Origin: VAZQ01 sp963763365
GTDB taxonomy: Bacteria; Pseudomonadota; Alphaproteobacteria; Rhizobiales; Xanthobacteraceae
Direction: 5' to 3'
DNA length: 64,000 nucleotides
Assembly (NCBI GenBank): GCA_963763365.1
Contig: CAVXOE010000009.1
Coordinates: 558,001-622,000, forward strand
Part shown: positions 52,736-61,111 of the stretch, in pieces
How positions within the stretch are numbered: position 1 is the first letter of the stretch
How the letters are laid out: every line of letters begins with the position of its first letter
The notes under the pieces: generated by a model
Seen by the model: only the letters and a program-made list of their open reading frames with translations
Databases searched by the model: none
Told to the model about the DNA's origin: nothing
Translations under genes and position numbers: made by a program

Positions 52736-53794
52736 CTACTTGCCGAGATGCTTGTCGAAGAAGCGCGCGATCTCGCCGAAGGCCTCCTTGGTCTCGGGCG
52801 CGCCGACATCGCGGTAGTACTGAGCGTGCGACTGGCCTTCGAATACCTGGAGCACGGCCTCGACTCCGGACTGACGCAACCTGCGATGCACCCGCACGGT
52901 GCTGCTGAGCAGGAGGTCGCGCGTGCCGCTGGTCAGAATGGTGGGCGGGAAGCCGTGCATGTCGCCGTAGAGGGGCGATAGCGCCGGATCCTTGAGGTCG
53001 TGGCCATTGGCGTAGAGCGCGGCGCGCTTATCGCAGCTCGAATCGGGCGCCACCAGGACGTTGTCGAGCATTGCGTTGGTGCGGAAGGTGTCGCCCGTGT
53101 TGGTCAGGTCGGACATCGGCGTGCCCGGCGCAATCGCTCCCGGCAGCGGCATGTTGTATTGCTTGGCGCGCAGCACCATCGCCAGCGTCAACGCGCCGCC
53201 GGCCGACGAGCCGAAGATCGCCATGTTCTTCGCATCCGCCATCCTGGTCGCGGCCTTCCACACCATCATCGCGTCGTCGATCGCTGCCGGGTAGGGATGG
53301 TCGGGCGGCATGCGATAGTCGACCGAGATCACCTTGAAGTGCCCGAAGCCCGCCATGAAGATCGCTTCGCCGGTTCCCGATTCACCCGGGAAGCTCACGT
53401 AACAGCCGCCGTGCACGTGGATGAGCAGCCGGTTGCGATTCTCCGGTGCAACGACTTGCGGCGTCACCATGTGGACCTTGACGCCGTCGATGACGCCCGG
53501 CTCGACCTTGACGTGCAGGGCTTCGCGCAGCGCCGGAAGGACGCGCATCGCGGCCTCGGCGCCGGCTTTCACCTGCGCTCTCCATTCGTCCGCGGTCTTC
53601 GGGATCACATTCCAGGACGGGGTCAGCGGTGCCCCGATCAGCTTTTGCATCTGCGGGCTGACGGTGTCCGGCACTGGAATCGAGCGGGCCGGCAGCTCGC
53701 GCGCCCCCGGCACGGGTGTCTGCGCGCCGGCCGGCATCGCGGCGAGGAAGAACGGCGACAGCAGCACCCGTGAGATTCGAACCGTGCGATGCAC
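52736..53794 (-). CDS. Exported alpha/beta hydrolase (HSL-type esterase)
   Basis: A 352-residue hydrolase with a signal peptide (about 1-24, ending AGAQT). The oxyanion motif is HGG (128-130) and the nucleophile is Ser197 in GSSAGG. A late Asp (TSGTRDLLL) and His (GQSHAQY) complete the triad, the pattern of hormone-sensitive lipase-type esterases. It starts with a GTG at 53794. It lies downstream of the LigJ-like gene on the same strand, 120 bases away, and may hydrolyse an ester for the same pathway. Confidence 0.87.
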   Translation of the reverse strand: MHRTVRISRVLLSPFFLAAMPAGAQTPVPGARELPARSIPVPDTVSPQMQKLIGAPLTPSWNVIPKTADEWRAQVKAGAEAAMRVLPALREALHVKVEPGVIDGVKVHMVTPQVVAPENRNRLLIHVHGGCYVSFPGESGTGEAIFMAGFGHFKVISVDYRMPPDHPYPAAIDDAMMVWKAATRMADAKNMAIFGSSAGGALTLAMVLRAKQYNMPLPGAIAPGTPMSDLTNTGDTFRTNAMLDNVLVAPDSSCDKRAALYANGHDLKDPALSPLYGDMHGFPPTILTSGTRDLLLSSTVRVHRRLRQSGVEAVLQVFEGQSHAQYYRDVGAPETKEAFGEIARFFDKHLGK

Positions 53795-53914
53795 GGGCGA
53801 GCCACTTGTCCAGGGAAGCAGGCTGACGATCGACCGGCACGGCGCTCTCCCTGACGACCTTGGTGGGCCACCGCTTGGGGTCGCGGCGGCAGACCGGCGA
53901 GGCGCCTGCGTTGG

Positions 53915-54955
53915 CTATGCGTGCACCTTCGCCTGTTTCTCGATCTGCGCCTTCAGCTTTGGATAGACCTTGTAGGCGTTGCCTTCGAAAATCTTCGCCT
54001 TGTCCGCGGCCGAGAGGCCGGTTGCGTTGTCGACATAGCGCTTGGTGTCGTCGAAATAGTGCCCGCTCTTCGGGTCGATGCCCTTCACGGCGCCCACCAT
54101 CTCGGACGCGAACAGGATGTTGTCGGCCGGCACCACCTTGGCGAGCAGGTCGATGCCCGGCTGATGATAGACGCAGGTATCGAAGAAGATGTTGTTGGCC
54201 ATGATCTGGTCGAGCTCGGGCCGGTTGTTGTTGAGCGCGATGCCACGGAAGCGGCCCCAATGGAACGGCACCGCGCCGCCGCCGTGCGGGATGATGAGCT
54301 TGAGCTTGGGGAAATCCTTGAACAGGTCCGACAGGATGATCTGCATGAACACCATGGTGTCGGCGTTGAGATAGTACGAACCGGTGGTGTGCTGCGCGGG
54401 ATTGCAGCAGCCCGAGACGTGGATCATCGCCGGCACGTCGAGCTCGATCATCTTTTCGTAGAACGGGTACCACCACTTGTCGGTCATCGGCGGCGCGTTG
54501 AAGTAGCCGCCGGACGGATCGGGGTTCAGGTTGCAGCCGACGAAGCCCATCTTGACGCAGCGCTCGAGTTCGGCGGCGGAGTTCTTCGGCGCGACGCCCT
54601 GCGACTGCGGCAACTGGCAGACGCCGATGAAGTTCTTCGGATAGAGCGAGACGACGCGGGCGATGAGATCGTTGCAGATCTGCGTCCACTCCACGCTCAC
54701 GCTCTCGTCGCCGACGTGGTGACCCATGCCGGAGGCGCGCGGCGAGAAGATCGTGATGTCGGTGCCGCGCTCGCGCTGCAGCTTGAGCTGGTTCTGCTCG
54801 ACGCTCTCCCGGATCTCGTCGTCGGACATTTTGAGCGCGGCGCGTGGCGGCATCGCGGCCTTGTCCTTGGCATTGGCCGCCGCGGTCTGCTCCTTGCGGA
54901 AACGATGCAGGTCCTTCGGTTCGGTCGTATAGTGGCCGTGGCAATCGATGATCAT
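53915..54955 (-). CDS. ligJ: 4-oxalomesaconate hydratase-like amidohydrolase
   Basis: A 346-residue amidohydrolase-family protein. It starts MIIDCHGHYTTEPKDL, with metal-binding His6 and His8, and has AMIHVSGCCNP, IIPHGGGAVPFHWGRF and a FASEMVGAVKGIDP end, as in LigJ. LigJ hydrates 4-oxalomesaconate in the protocatechuate 4,5-cleavage pathway; close relatives decarboxylate related acids. The nearby aldolase (56323) would fit the next step. Start at the ATG at 54955. Symbol by similarity. Confidence 0.85.
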   Translation of the reverse strand: MIIDCHGHYTTEPKDLHRFRKEQTAAANAKDKAAMPPRAALKMSDDEIRESVEQNQLKLQRERGTDITIFSPRASGMGHHVGDESVSVEWTQICNDLIARVVSLYPKNFIGVCQLPQSQGVAPKNSAAELERCVKMGFVGCNLNPDPSGGYFNAPPMTDKWWYPFYEKMIELDVPAMIHVSGCCNPAQHTTGSYYLNADTMVFMQIILSDLFKDFPKLKLIIPHGGGAVPFHWGRFRGIALNNNRPELDQIMANNIFFDTCVYHQPGIDLLAKVVPADNILFASEMVGAVKGIDPKSGHYFDDTKRYVDNATGLSAADKAKIFEGNAYKVYPKLKAQIEKQAKVHA

Positions 54956-55049
54956 TGTTACCGTCGCTGCTGGTGGGCGGAGGCCCGGGAGGGGGAGTTT
55001 CGCGCGGATGCTACGGTCCGCCGCGCCATTGTCAAACCCGGATCCGCGA

Positions 55050-56063
55050 CTATTGGGTGCTGGCGCCGGGCGACGGCAAGGCGCGAAGCCAAGCCGCCAT
55101 CGTGTCCCATTGGGCCGGCGTGTTGAAGATGCCGAAATGGTTGACGTCGGGCACGACCATCATCTGCGCTTTGGGCGCGTCTGCGGCGAAGATCGATCGC
55201 AACACCTCGGGGTCGATCGCCTCATCCTTGGCGCCGATCATGACCAGCGTGGGTCCGAGCGCGCGGAGGTCATTCTGGAATCGGAAGCCCGGATGATACG
55301 ACACGTTGAGCCGGTGCGAATACGACAAGGTCTCGGTGCCGTCCCAGAACTTCGCCGGCTTGTTGAATTCGATGATCGACAGCCCATCGAAACCGTGGAT
55401 GCCGATCGCGTCGAGCGCCAGTAGTCCATAGAGCCGCCGAAGGTGCAAGTTGGCCCAGCCGCCCCCGTCTCCGCGCCGCATCGCGGTCGAGGTTGGGATC
55501 GCGGGAGCCAGCAGCAGATAGCTCGACACCGCCGCGGCGTGTGCGCCTCCCGCAAAGCGGATGGCGAAACCGCCGCCGCTGGAATGGCCGCCGAGCGTAA
55601 TAGGGCCGTTCAGACCCTGTTCGCGAAGGTGTCCGATCAGGTCGGCGGCGTCATCCTCGAGCTGGCCGATATATTCGACGTCGCCGCGATGGCGTCCCGA
55701 CTGATAATGCCCGCGCAGATTGGGCAGTACGACTTTCGCGGCGCCGCCGAGGCTCAGCGCCGCCGCCAGTCCGTGATAACCGCCGCCGTGATACGAGGAG
55801 CCGTGAACGAAGATCAGGATACGCTCGGCGGTCGAATCATAGATGCGGTAGGCGAGTTCCTCGCCGTCGCGCGCCTTGTAACGCCGCAGGCTCGGCAAGG
55901 GAATTTCGGACGGGGGTGCCCGCAGCGAGGTGAAATCGAACACGTCCTTCGGCTGGGCGATCGGCGGCGGCCGCGAGGCGACCATCGCCAGCGCGACGAA
56001 GAGACCCAGCAGGAACAGGCAGGCGGCCGTGGCAATGACGGCGGTCACGATTTTGATGTTCAC
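55050..56063 (-). CDS. Membrane-anchored alpha/beta hydrolase
   Basis: A 337-residue protein with one N-terminal helix (about 6-28) and a hydrolase domain. It has the oxyanion loop FVHGSSYHGGGY, the nucleophile Ser in GGHSSGGG and a late His in DVNHFGIF. Sequence is of the lysophospholipase type. The frame begins with a GTG at 56063. It lies upstream of the LigJ-like gene on the same strand, 94 bases away, but a link is not clear. Substrate unknown. Confidence 0.85.
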   Translation of the reverse strand: MNIKIVTAVIATAACLFLLGLFVALAMVASRPPPIAQPKDVFDFTSLRAPPSEIPLPSLRRYKARDGEELAYRIYDSTAERILIFVHGSSYHGGGYHGLAAALSLGGAAKVVLPNLRGHYQSGRHRGDVEYIGQLEDDAADLIGHLREQGLNGPITLGGHSSGGGFAIRFAGGAHAAAVSSYLLLAPAIPTSTAMRRGDGGGWANLHLRRLYGLLALDAIGIHGFDGLSIIEFNKPAKFWDGTETLSYSHRLNVSYHPGFRFQNDLRALGPTLVMIGAKDEAIDPEVLRSIFAADAPKAQMMVVPDVNHFGIFNTPAQWDTMAAWLRALPSPGASTQ

Positions 56064-56154
56064 AGTCGTCTCGATCGGTTCGCCGGCGGCACGAGGCTAG
56101 CACGTTTCCGGCGAGCCGGCAGTTGGTCTAGGATGCCGCCATCGCTAGGGTCCC

Positions 56155-56207
56155 GATTCCGAAGTTCGCATCATCCCGCGGCACCCCCATCTGCGAACTT
56201 CGGAATC
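56155..56207. repeat. 16-bp perfect inverted repeat, first of a pair
   Basis: GATTCCGAAGTTCGCA (56155-56170) recurs inverted at 56192-56207 after a 21-base spacer. It is related in layout to the next repeat (56233-56307). Confidence 0.8.
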
Positions 56208-56232
56208 GAAGGACACTAGTAGCTTATTGATC

Positions 56233-56307
56233 TAGTGTGGCTTGGTTCAGAAGTCCGCATTTCGGACTCGCCGCGGGAATGGTGCGGACTTCTGAACCGC
56301 CACACTA
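56233..56307. repeat. Composite inverted repeat just upstream of the aldolase gene
   Basis: TAGTGTGG (56233-56240) and GGTTCAGAAGTCCGCA (56244-56259) recur inverted as TGCGGACTTCTGAACC (56283-56298) and CCACACTA (56300-56307). It ends 15 bases before the start codon and resembles dispersed REP-like elements of Bradyrhizobium-type genomes. Confidence 0.8.
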
Positions 56308-56322
56308 TGGAGACTTCCAAAA

Positions 56323-57184
56323 ATGGCCGATTTGCCGCGCTTGAATAACGTTATCCGTGCCCTCGAAGCGGGTCAGCATGCGCTTACATGCTTTGCGCCC
56401 GCGCACGTTGATTCGGCGACCGCGATGAGCGCATCGAAGTTCGACGGCTGCGTGTTCGAGATGGAGCACAATCCGTGGGACTCGGGCCGGCTGCGCGACT
56501 GTCTGCAATACATGCTCAATCGCGCACAGATCGCCAAGGCCGGGTCTGGTTCCGCCGGTGACGCCGATGGTCCGCATCCCGGTCAACGGCGTCGAAATGG
56601 CGCAGTGGCAGGCCAAGCAGGCCTTGGACGTGGGCTGCTACGGCATCGTGTTCCCGCACATCTCGACCGTGGAAGAGGCCGCCAACGCGGTCGGCGCCTG
56701 CCGCTATCCGCGGCTCAAGACCGCGCCGCATCCCGAACCCGTCGGTATTCGCGGCGACGGTCCCACCGCTGCCGCGCGCTACTGGGGTATCGGCCAGCAG
56801 GAATATTACCAGAGGGCCGACGTGTGGCCGCTCAATCCGCAAGGCGAGATCTTCTGCATCCTGCAGATCGAGGACACCCGCGGGGTCGAGAACCTCGACG
56901 CCATGCTGACCAAGGTCAAAGGCATCGGCGCGATCCTGATCGGCGAGGGCGATCTCTCGCAGGAGCTCGGCTATCCGCGCCAGTACGAGCACAAGGTCGT
57001 GCTCGAATGGATGAAGCGCGTGGTCGACACCTGCAAGAAGCACAACGTGGTGGTCGGCCATCCACACGTCGAGGCGGGCAACGCCGAACGCATCATCAAG
57101 GAGGGTTACCGCTTTTTGATGTGTGCGCCGGTGCAGAGCTACGGCCATCTGGAAGCCGCCCGCAAGCACACGGGGCGGACGTGA
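56323..57184 (+). pseudogene. HpcH/HpaI-type aldolase, frameshifted
   Basis: The first frame starts MADLPRLNNVIRALEAGQHA and runs to NRAQIAKAG, typical of the HpcH/HpaI aldolase N-terminus (CVFEMEHNPWD is the metal-site region). The frame then breaks near 56545, and the remainder (LVPPVTPMVRIPVNGVEMAQ to ARKHTGRT) is in another frame, with IEDTRGVENLD and IGEGDLSQELG. Restoring a missing CT at 56545-56547 gives an intact protein of about 287 residues. The enzyme would split a 4-hydroxy-2-oxo acid after ring cleavage. This may be a sequence error or recent decay. It overlaps the next gene by 4 bases. Confidence 0.85.
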
Positions 57185-58137
57185 AGCGCGCCGTCATCGG
57201 CCTGCTCGCGGCGCTGGCGCTGTTGACGCCCGCCGCCGCGCAGGACTATCCCACTCGGCCGGTGAAGATCATCGTCGCGTTTCCGGTCGGCGGCCTGCTC
57301 GATACCGTCTCGCGCGTCGTTGGCGAGAAATTGTCGGCCAAGCTCGGGCAGCAGTTCATCATCGAGGCGCGGCCGGGCGCGGGTGGCACGCTCGCCACCC
57401 AGGCGGTCGCGCGTGCCGAGCCCGACGGCTACACGCTGATGATGATCAACGACAATCACGCCGTGAACCCGAGCGTGTTCAAGAGCATTCCGTACGACAG
57501 CTTCAAGGACTTCGCGTTCATCGGCTTTGCCGGCAGCGCGCCCATGGTACTCACCGTCAACGCGCAGGTGCCGGCGCGCTCCGTCAAGGAGCTGGTTGCG
57601 CTCGCCAAGTCGAAGCCCGGCGGCATCTCCTACGCGTCGGTCGGGCCCGGCAGCGCGAGCCACCTGGCCGGCGAACTGTTCGCCGCCAAGACCGGCGTCA
57701 ACATGCTGCATGTGCCTTACAAGGGCGGCGCACCCGCGATCACCGACCTGGTCGCCGGCCACGTCAATGCGATGTTCCTGACCGCCGTGGTCGGCATGCA
57801 GCAGATGAAGGCCGGGACGCTGGCGCCGCTCGCGATCGCCGCCCCGGCGCGCTTCGAGATGCTGCCCGAGGTGATGACCATGGCGGAGGCCGGCTACCCG
57901 CTGGAGGCCGCCTACTGGTTCGGACTGGTGGCGCCCGCCGGCACGCCGCCGACGGTGCTCGCCAAGCTGGAAACCGCGCTGGCGGAGGTGCTCGCCATGC
58001 CGGATTTGCGCAAGCGCATGACCGAGATGGGCGCGGTGGTGACGCCGCTCGGCCCGCAGCCCTTCGCCGACTACATTCGGGCCGAAATGGCCAAATGGTC
58101 GGATGTCATCACGACCAACAAGATCAGCTTCCAATAA
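57181..58137 (+). CDS. Bug/TctC-type solute-binding protein
   Basis: A 318-residue exported protein (signal 1-20, ending AAAQD) with VKIIVAFPVGGLLDTVSRV, ARPGAGGTLATQAV, PDGYTLMM and HVPYKGGAPAIT. It starts with a GTG overlapping the aldolase stop (GTGA), so it is translationally coupled to the aldolase gene. It probably imports a substrate for that pathway. It is the fifth Bug protein in the window. Confidence 0.9.
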   Translation: MKRAVIGLLAALALLTPAAAQDYPTRPVKIIVAFPVGGLLDTVSRVVGEKLSAKLGQQFIIEARPGAGGTLATQAVARAEPDGYTLMMINDNHAVNPSVFKSIPYDSFKDFAFIGFAGSAPMVLTVNAQVPARSVKELVALAKSKPGGISYASVGPGSASHLAGELFAAKTGVNMLHVPYKGGAPAITDLVAGHVNAMFLTAVVGMQQMKAGTLAPLAIAAPARFEMLPEVMTMAEAGYPLEAAYWFGLVAPAGTPPTVLAKLETALAEVLAMPDLRKRMTEMGAVVTPLGPQPFADYIRAEMAKWSDVITTNKISFQ

Positions 58138-58320
58138 CCGGCGGGGGCGAACGAGGGCGGCTGCACCGTTCACGATCTGGACTCTTACGAACGGATTCCT
58201 GTTGGAGTTAAAGTGGCTTGATTCGCGGTCGTCGTGGCGGAGGAGGCACCGCCGCGCGGCCGTGATCATGCCGGGGTCATTTGGCCCCGGCGGAATGCGG
58301 CGAATTGGGGCAAGGCGGGC

Positions 58321-60882
58321 ATGCCGGACACGATCCGGGCCACCGTGGAGAGCTTTCGGGCTCATCCGCAGCGCAGCGGATTCCGCGCCGCCATCCTTGC
58401 GATTTGCACGGTGCTCGGAGGATTGCTGCCGCGCACGGCCCTGGCCGAAGGCTCGCTCGACCTCCCGCCCCTGCGCGCCGCCGCGGCGGCACCCCACGGA
58501 GCAACGCTCGAAGCCTATCTGGCGGCATTCCTGACGCTCGACCGGCACGAACTTGCCGCTCTCGCTCTGACGCTCGGAATTCTCTGCTTCGCGGTCGTCA
58601 CCGCGATCCTGCTGGTGCGCACGCGCGCACGGCTCGCCGAAGCTGAAGCACTGGCCCGCGACGAAAGTATCGCCGCCAGGTCCACCGTCGACCGCGCCTA
58701 TGCGCTTTTGCTCGCCGAGCCGCAAATCCTCGTCGGCTGGGCGGCGGGCTCAAACGAGCCGGAGATTATCGGCGATCCCACGCTGCTGACGGACTCCGAT
58801 GAGCCGCATCGCGTTCTGGCGTTTGGAATTTGGCTCGCGCCCGACAAGGCGGTCGAGATGGAGCGGTCGGTCGACGCGCTGCGGGCGCGGGGCCTGGGCT
58901 TCGACATGACGCTGACCACGCTGGGCGGCCGTTTGGTCGAAGCCGAGGGCCAGATTGTTGGCGGCCGGGCAATTCTGCGGCTGCGCGAGGTGACCGGCAT
59001 CAAGTACGACCTCGCGGAATTGACGCTGCGTCACCAGAAGCAGATCGACGACACGGCCGCGCTGCAGGTGCTGATCGACGCACTTCCGTCTCCGGTCTGG
59101 GCGCGCGACGATGCCGGCAAGCTGATCTTCGTGAACGCGGCCTACGCGAGCGCGGTGGAGGCGAAGACCGGCAGCGAAGTCGTGGAGCGCGGGGTCGAGT
59201 TGTTCGGGGGCGCCGCCCGCAACGAAATCTTCCGCGCGCACGAGCAGGCTAGGACCTTCGCCGGCCGGCTGCCGGCTGTGGTGGCCGGAAACCGCCGCAC
59301 CCTCGACGTGATCGCCGTGCCGGCGGCGCGCGGCTCGGCCGGTATCGGCATCGATGCGACCGAAGCCGAGATGCTGCGCGGCGAACTCCAGCGCATGATC
59401 GACGCGCATCGCCGCACGCTCGATCAACTCGCCACCGGCGTGGCGATCTTCGGCTCCGATCGCAAGCTCAGCTTCTACAACGCCGCCTATCGCTCGCTCT
59501 GGGAGCTCGATGTCGCATTCCTCGACCAGGGGCCCACCGACTCGATCGTGCTCGACCATTTGCGCGCAGACAACAAGCTTCCGGACGAGTCCGACTTCCG
59601 CCAGTGGAAGACCGCGCTGCACGAGGCCTACCGCGCGGTCGAAGCCAAGGAACGGCTCTGGCACCTGCCGGGCGGCCGCACCATGCGGGTCGTCACCACG
59701 CCCAACCCGGAAGGCGGCATCATCTATCTGTTCGACGATGTCACCGAGCGGCTCGACCTCGAGCGGCGGTACGACGCGCTGATCCGCGTGCAGGGCGAAA
59801 CCCTCGACAATCTAGCGGAAGCGGTCGCGGTGTTCGGCAGCGATGGACGCCTGCGGCTCTTCAATCCGTCATTCGCCCGCATGTGGCGGCTCGATCCGAA
59901 GGACCTCGCCGAGCGGCCGCATGTCGAGACTGTGAGCACATGGACCCGGCCGCTGCATGGCGACGCGCCGATCTGGCAAAAGCTGCGGGCCACCATCACG
60001 GCGATCGACAATCGCGAGCCGGTCACCGGGCGGCTCGAACGCCGCGACGGCAACGTGGTCGATTGCGCCACCATGCCGCTGCCGGACGGCGCCACGATGG
60101 TGACGTTCCAGGACGTCACCGACACCGTCAACGTCGAACGCGCGCTGCTCGAACGCAACGAGGCGCTGGTGACGGCGGACAAGCTCAAGATCGACTTCGT
60201 GCACCACGTTTCCTACGAATTGCGCTCGCCGCTCACCAACATCATCGGCTTCTCGCATTTCCTCGGCGATCCGGTGACCGGCCCGCTGACCGAGAAGCAG
60301 CGCGAATATCTGAGCTACATCACGGTCTCGTCGAACGCGCTCCTTGCCATCATCAACAACATCCTCGATCTCGCCACCATCGATGCAGGCGCGATGCGGC
60401 TCAATCTCGGCTCGGTCGACATCCGCAAGGCCATGGAGGCAGCGGCCGAGGGCGTGCAGGACCGCCTGGTCAAGAGCGGGATCACGCTCGAGATTCGCTC
60501 CGCGCCCGATATCGGCAGCTTCGTTGCCGACGAACGGCGGCTGCGCCAGGCGCTGTTCAATCTGTTGGCCAACGCAGTGGGCTTCTCCCCGGCAGGCGAG
60601 ACCGTTACGCTCTCGGCCCAACGGCTCAAGGACGCCGTCGTGTTCTCGGTCACCGACCGCGGACCCGGCATTCCGGCCGACGTGCAGGACAGGGTATTCG
60701 ATTGGTTCGAGACCCATTCGCTCGGATCGCGCCACCGCGGCACCGGCCTCGGTCTGTCGATCGTGCGCTCCTTCGTGGAACTGCACGGAGGCACGGTGAG
60801 CCTGGAATCCGCGGTCGGCCGCGGCACCACCGTGACCTGCGTGTTCCCGATCGAACATCAAGCCACGCGGACTGCGGCGTGA
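58321..60882 (+). CDS. divL: DivL-type sensor pseudo-kinase with tyrosine in the H-box
   Basis: An 853-residue membrane protein: two N-terminal helices (about 21-42 and 79-100), PAS-type sensory regions (about 250-620), a dimerisation helix and an ATPase domain with NLLANAVGFS, DRGPGIP and RGTGLGLSIV. In the H-box the phospho-accepting His is Tyr632 (HVSYELRSPL, codon at 60214), the hallmark of DivL, a cell-cycle regulator that binds DivK and controls the CckA kinase in alphaproteobacteria. The ATG at 58321 was preferred; a GTG at 58234 would add 29 residues. Confidence 0.88.
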   Translation: MPDTIRATVESFRAHPQRSGFRAAILAICTVLGGLLPRTALAEGSLDLPPLRAAAAAPHGATLEAYLAAFLTLDRHELAALALTLGILCFAVVTAILLVRTRARLAEAEALARDESIAARSTVDRAYALLLAEPQILVGWAAGSNEPEIIGDPTLLTDSDEPHRVLAFGIWLAPDKAVEMERSVDALRARGLGFDMTLTTLGGRLVEAEGQIVGGRAILRLREVTGIKYDLAELTLRHQKQIDDTAALQVLIDALPSPVWARDDAGKLIFVNAAYASAVEAKTGSEVVERGVELFGGAARNEIFRAHEQARTFAGRLPAVVAGNRRTLDVIAVPAARGSAGIGIDATEAEMLRGELQRMIDAHRRTLDQLATGVAIFGSDRKLSFYNAAYRSLWELDVAFLDQGPTDSIVLDHLRADNKLPDESDFRQWKTALHEAYRAVEAKERLWHLPGGRTMRVVTTPNPEGGIIYLFDDVTERLDLERRYDALIRVQGETLDNLAEAVAVFGSDGRLRLFNPSFARMWRLDPKDLAERPHVETVSTWTRPLHGDAPIWQKLRATITAIDNREPVTGRLERRDGNVVDCATMPLPDGATMVTFQDVTDTVNVERALLERNEALVTADKLKIDFVHHVSYELRSPLTNIIGFSHFLGDPVTGPLTEKQREYLSYITVSSNALLAIINNILDLATIDAGAMRLNLGSVDIRKAMEAAAEGVQDRLVKSGITLEIRSAPDIGSFVADERRLRQALFNLLANAVGFSPAGETVTLSAQRLKDAVVFSVTDRGPGIPADVQDRVFDWFETHSLGSRHRGTGLGLSIVRSFVELHGGTVSLESAVGRGTTVTCVFPIEHQATRTAA

Positions 60883-60929
60883 TGGTTTTCCCGAGGGGGC
60901 AATGTCAACGATCGACGGCCTTGAATGAC

Positions 60930-61055
60930 CCCCACCTTGATCCTCCCCCTTTCAGGGGGAGGAAAGTGCTTGCGGCACGTGCTGTCGTTCCCGTCGGCGC
61001 CGTGCGTGCGGCGCGGTTCGCCCTCCCCCTGAAAGGGGGAGGGTCGGGGTGGGGG
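60930..61055. repeat. Paired CCTCCCCC...GGGGGAGG hairpin repeat
   Basis: Two palindromes, CCTCCCCCT with its complement at 60942-60962 and again at 61022-61042, sit within a larger inverted pair (CCCCACC near 60930 and GGGGTGGGG near 61047). This is a dispersed intergenic element; a related palindrome lies at 275-294. It occupies most of the gap between divL and tsaE-amgK. Confidence 0.8.
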
Positions 61056-61111
61056 GCAATGCAGAGATCGCAATCGAATACGGTCGCGAGCCACTTTGCT
61101 GGAAGCATTCC

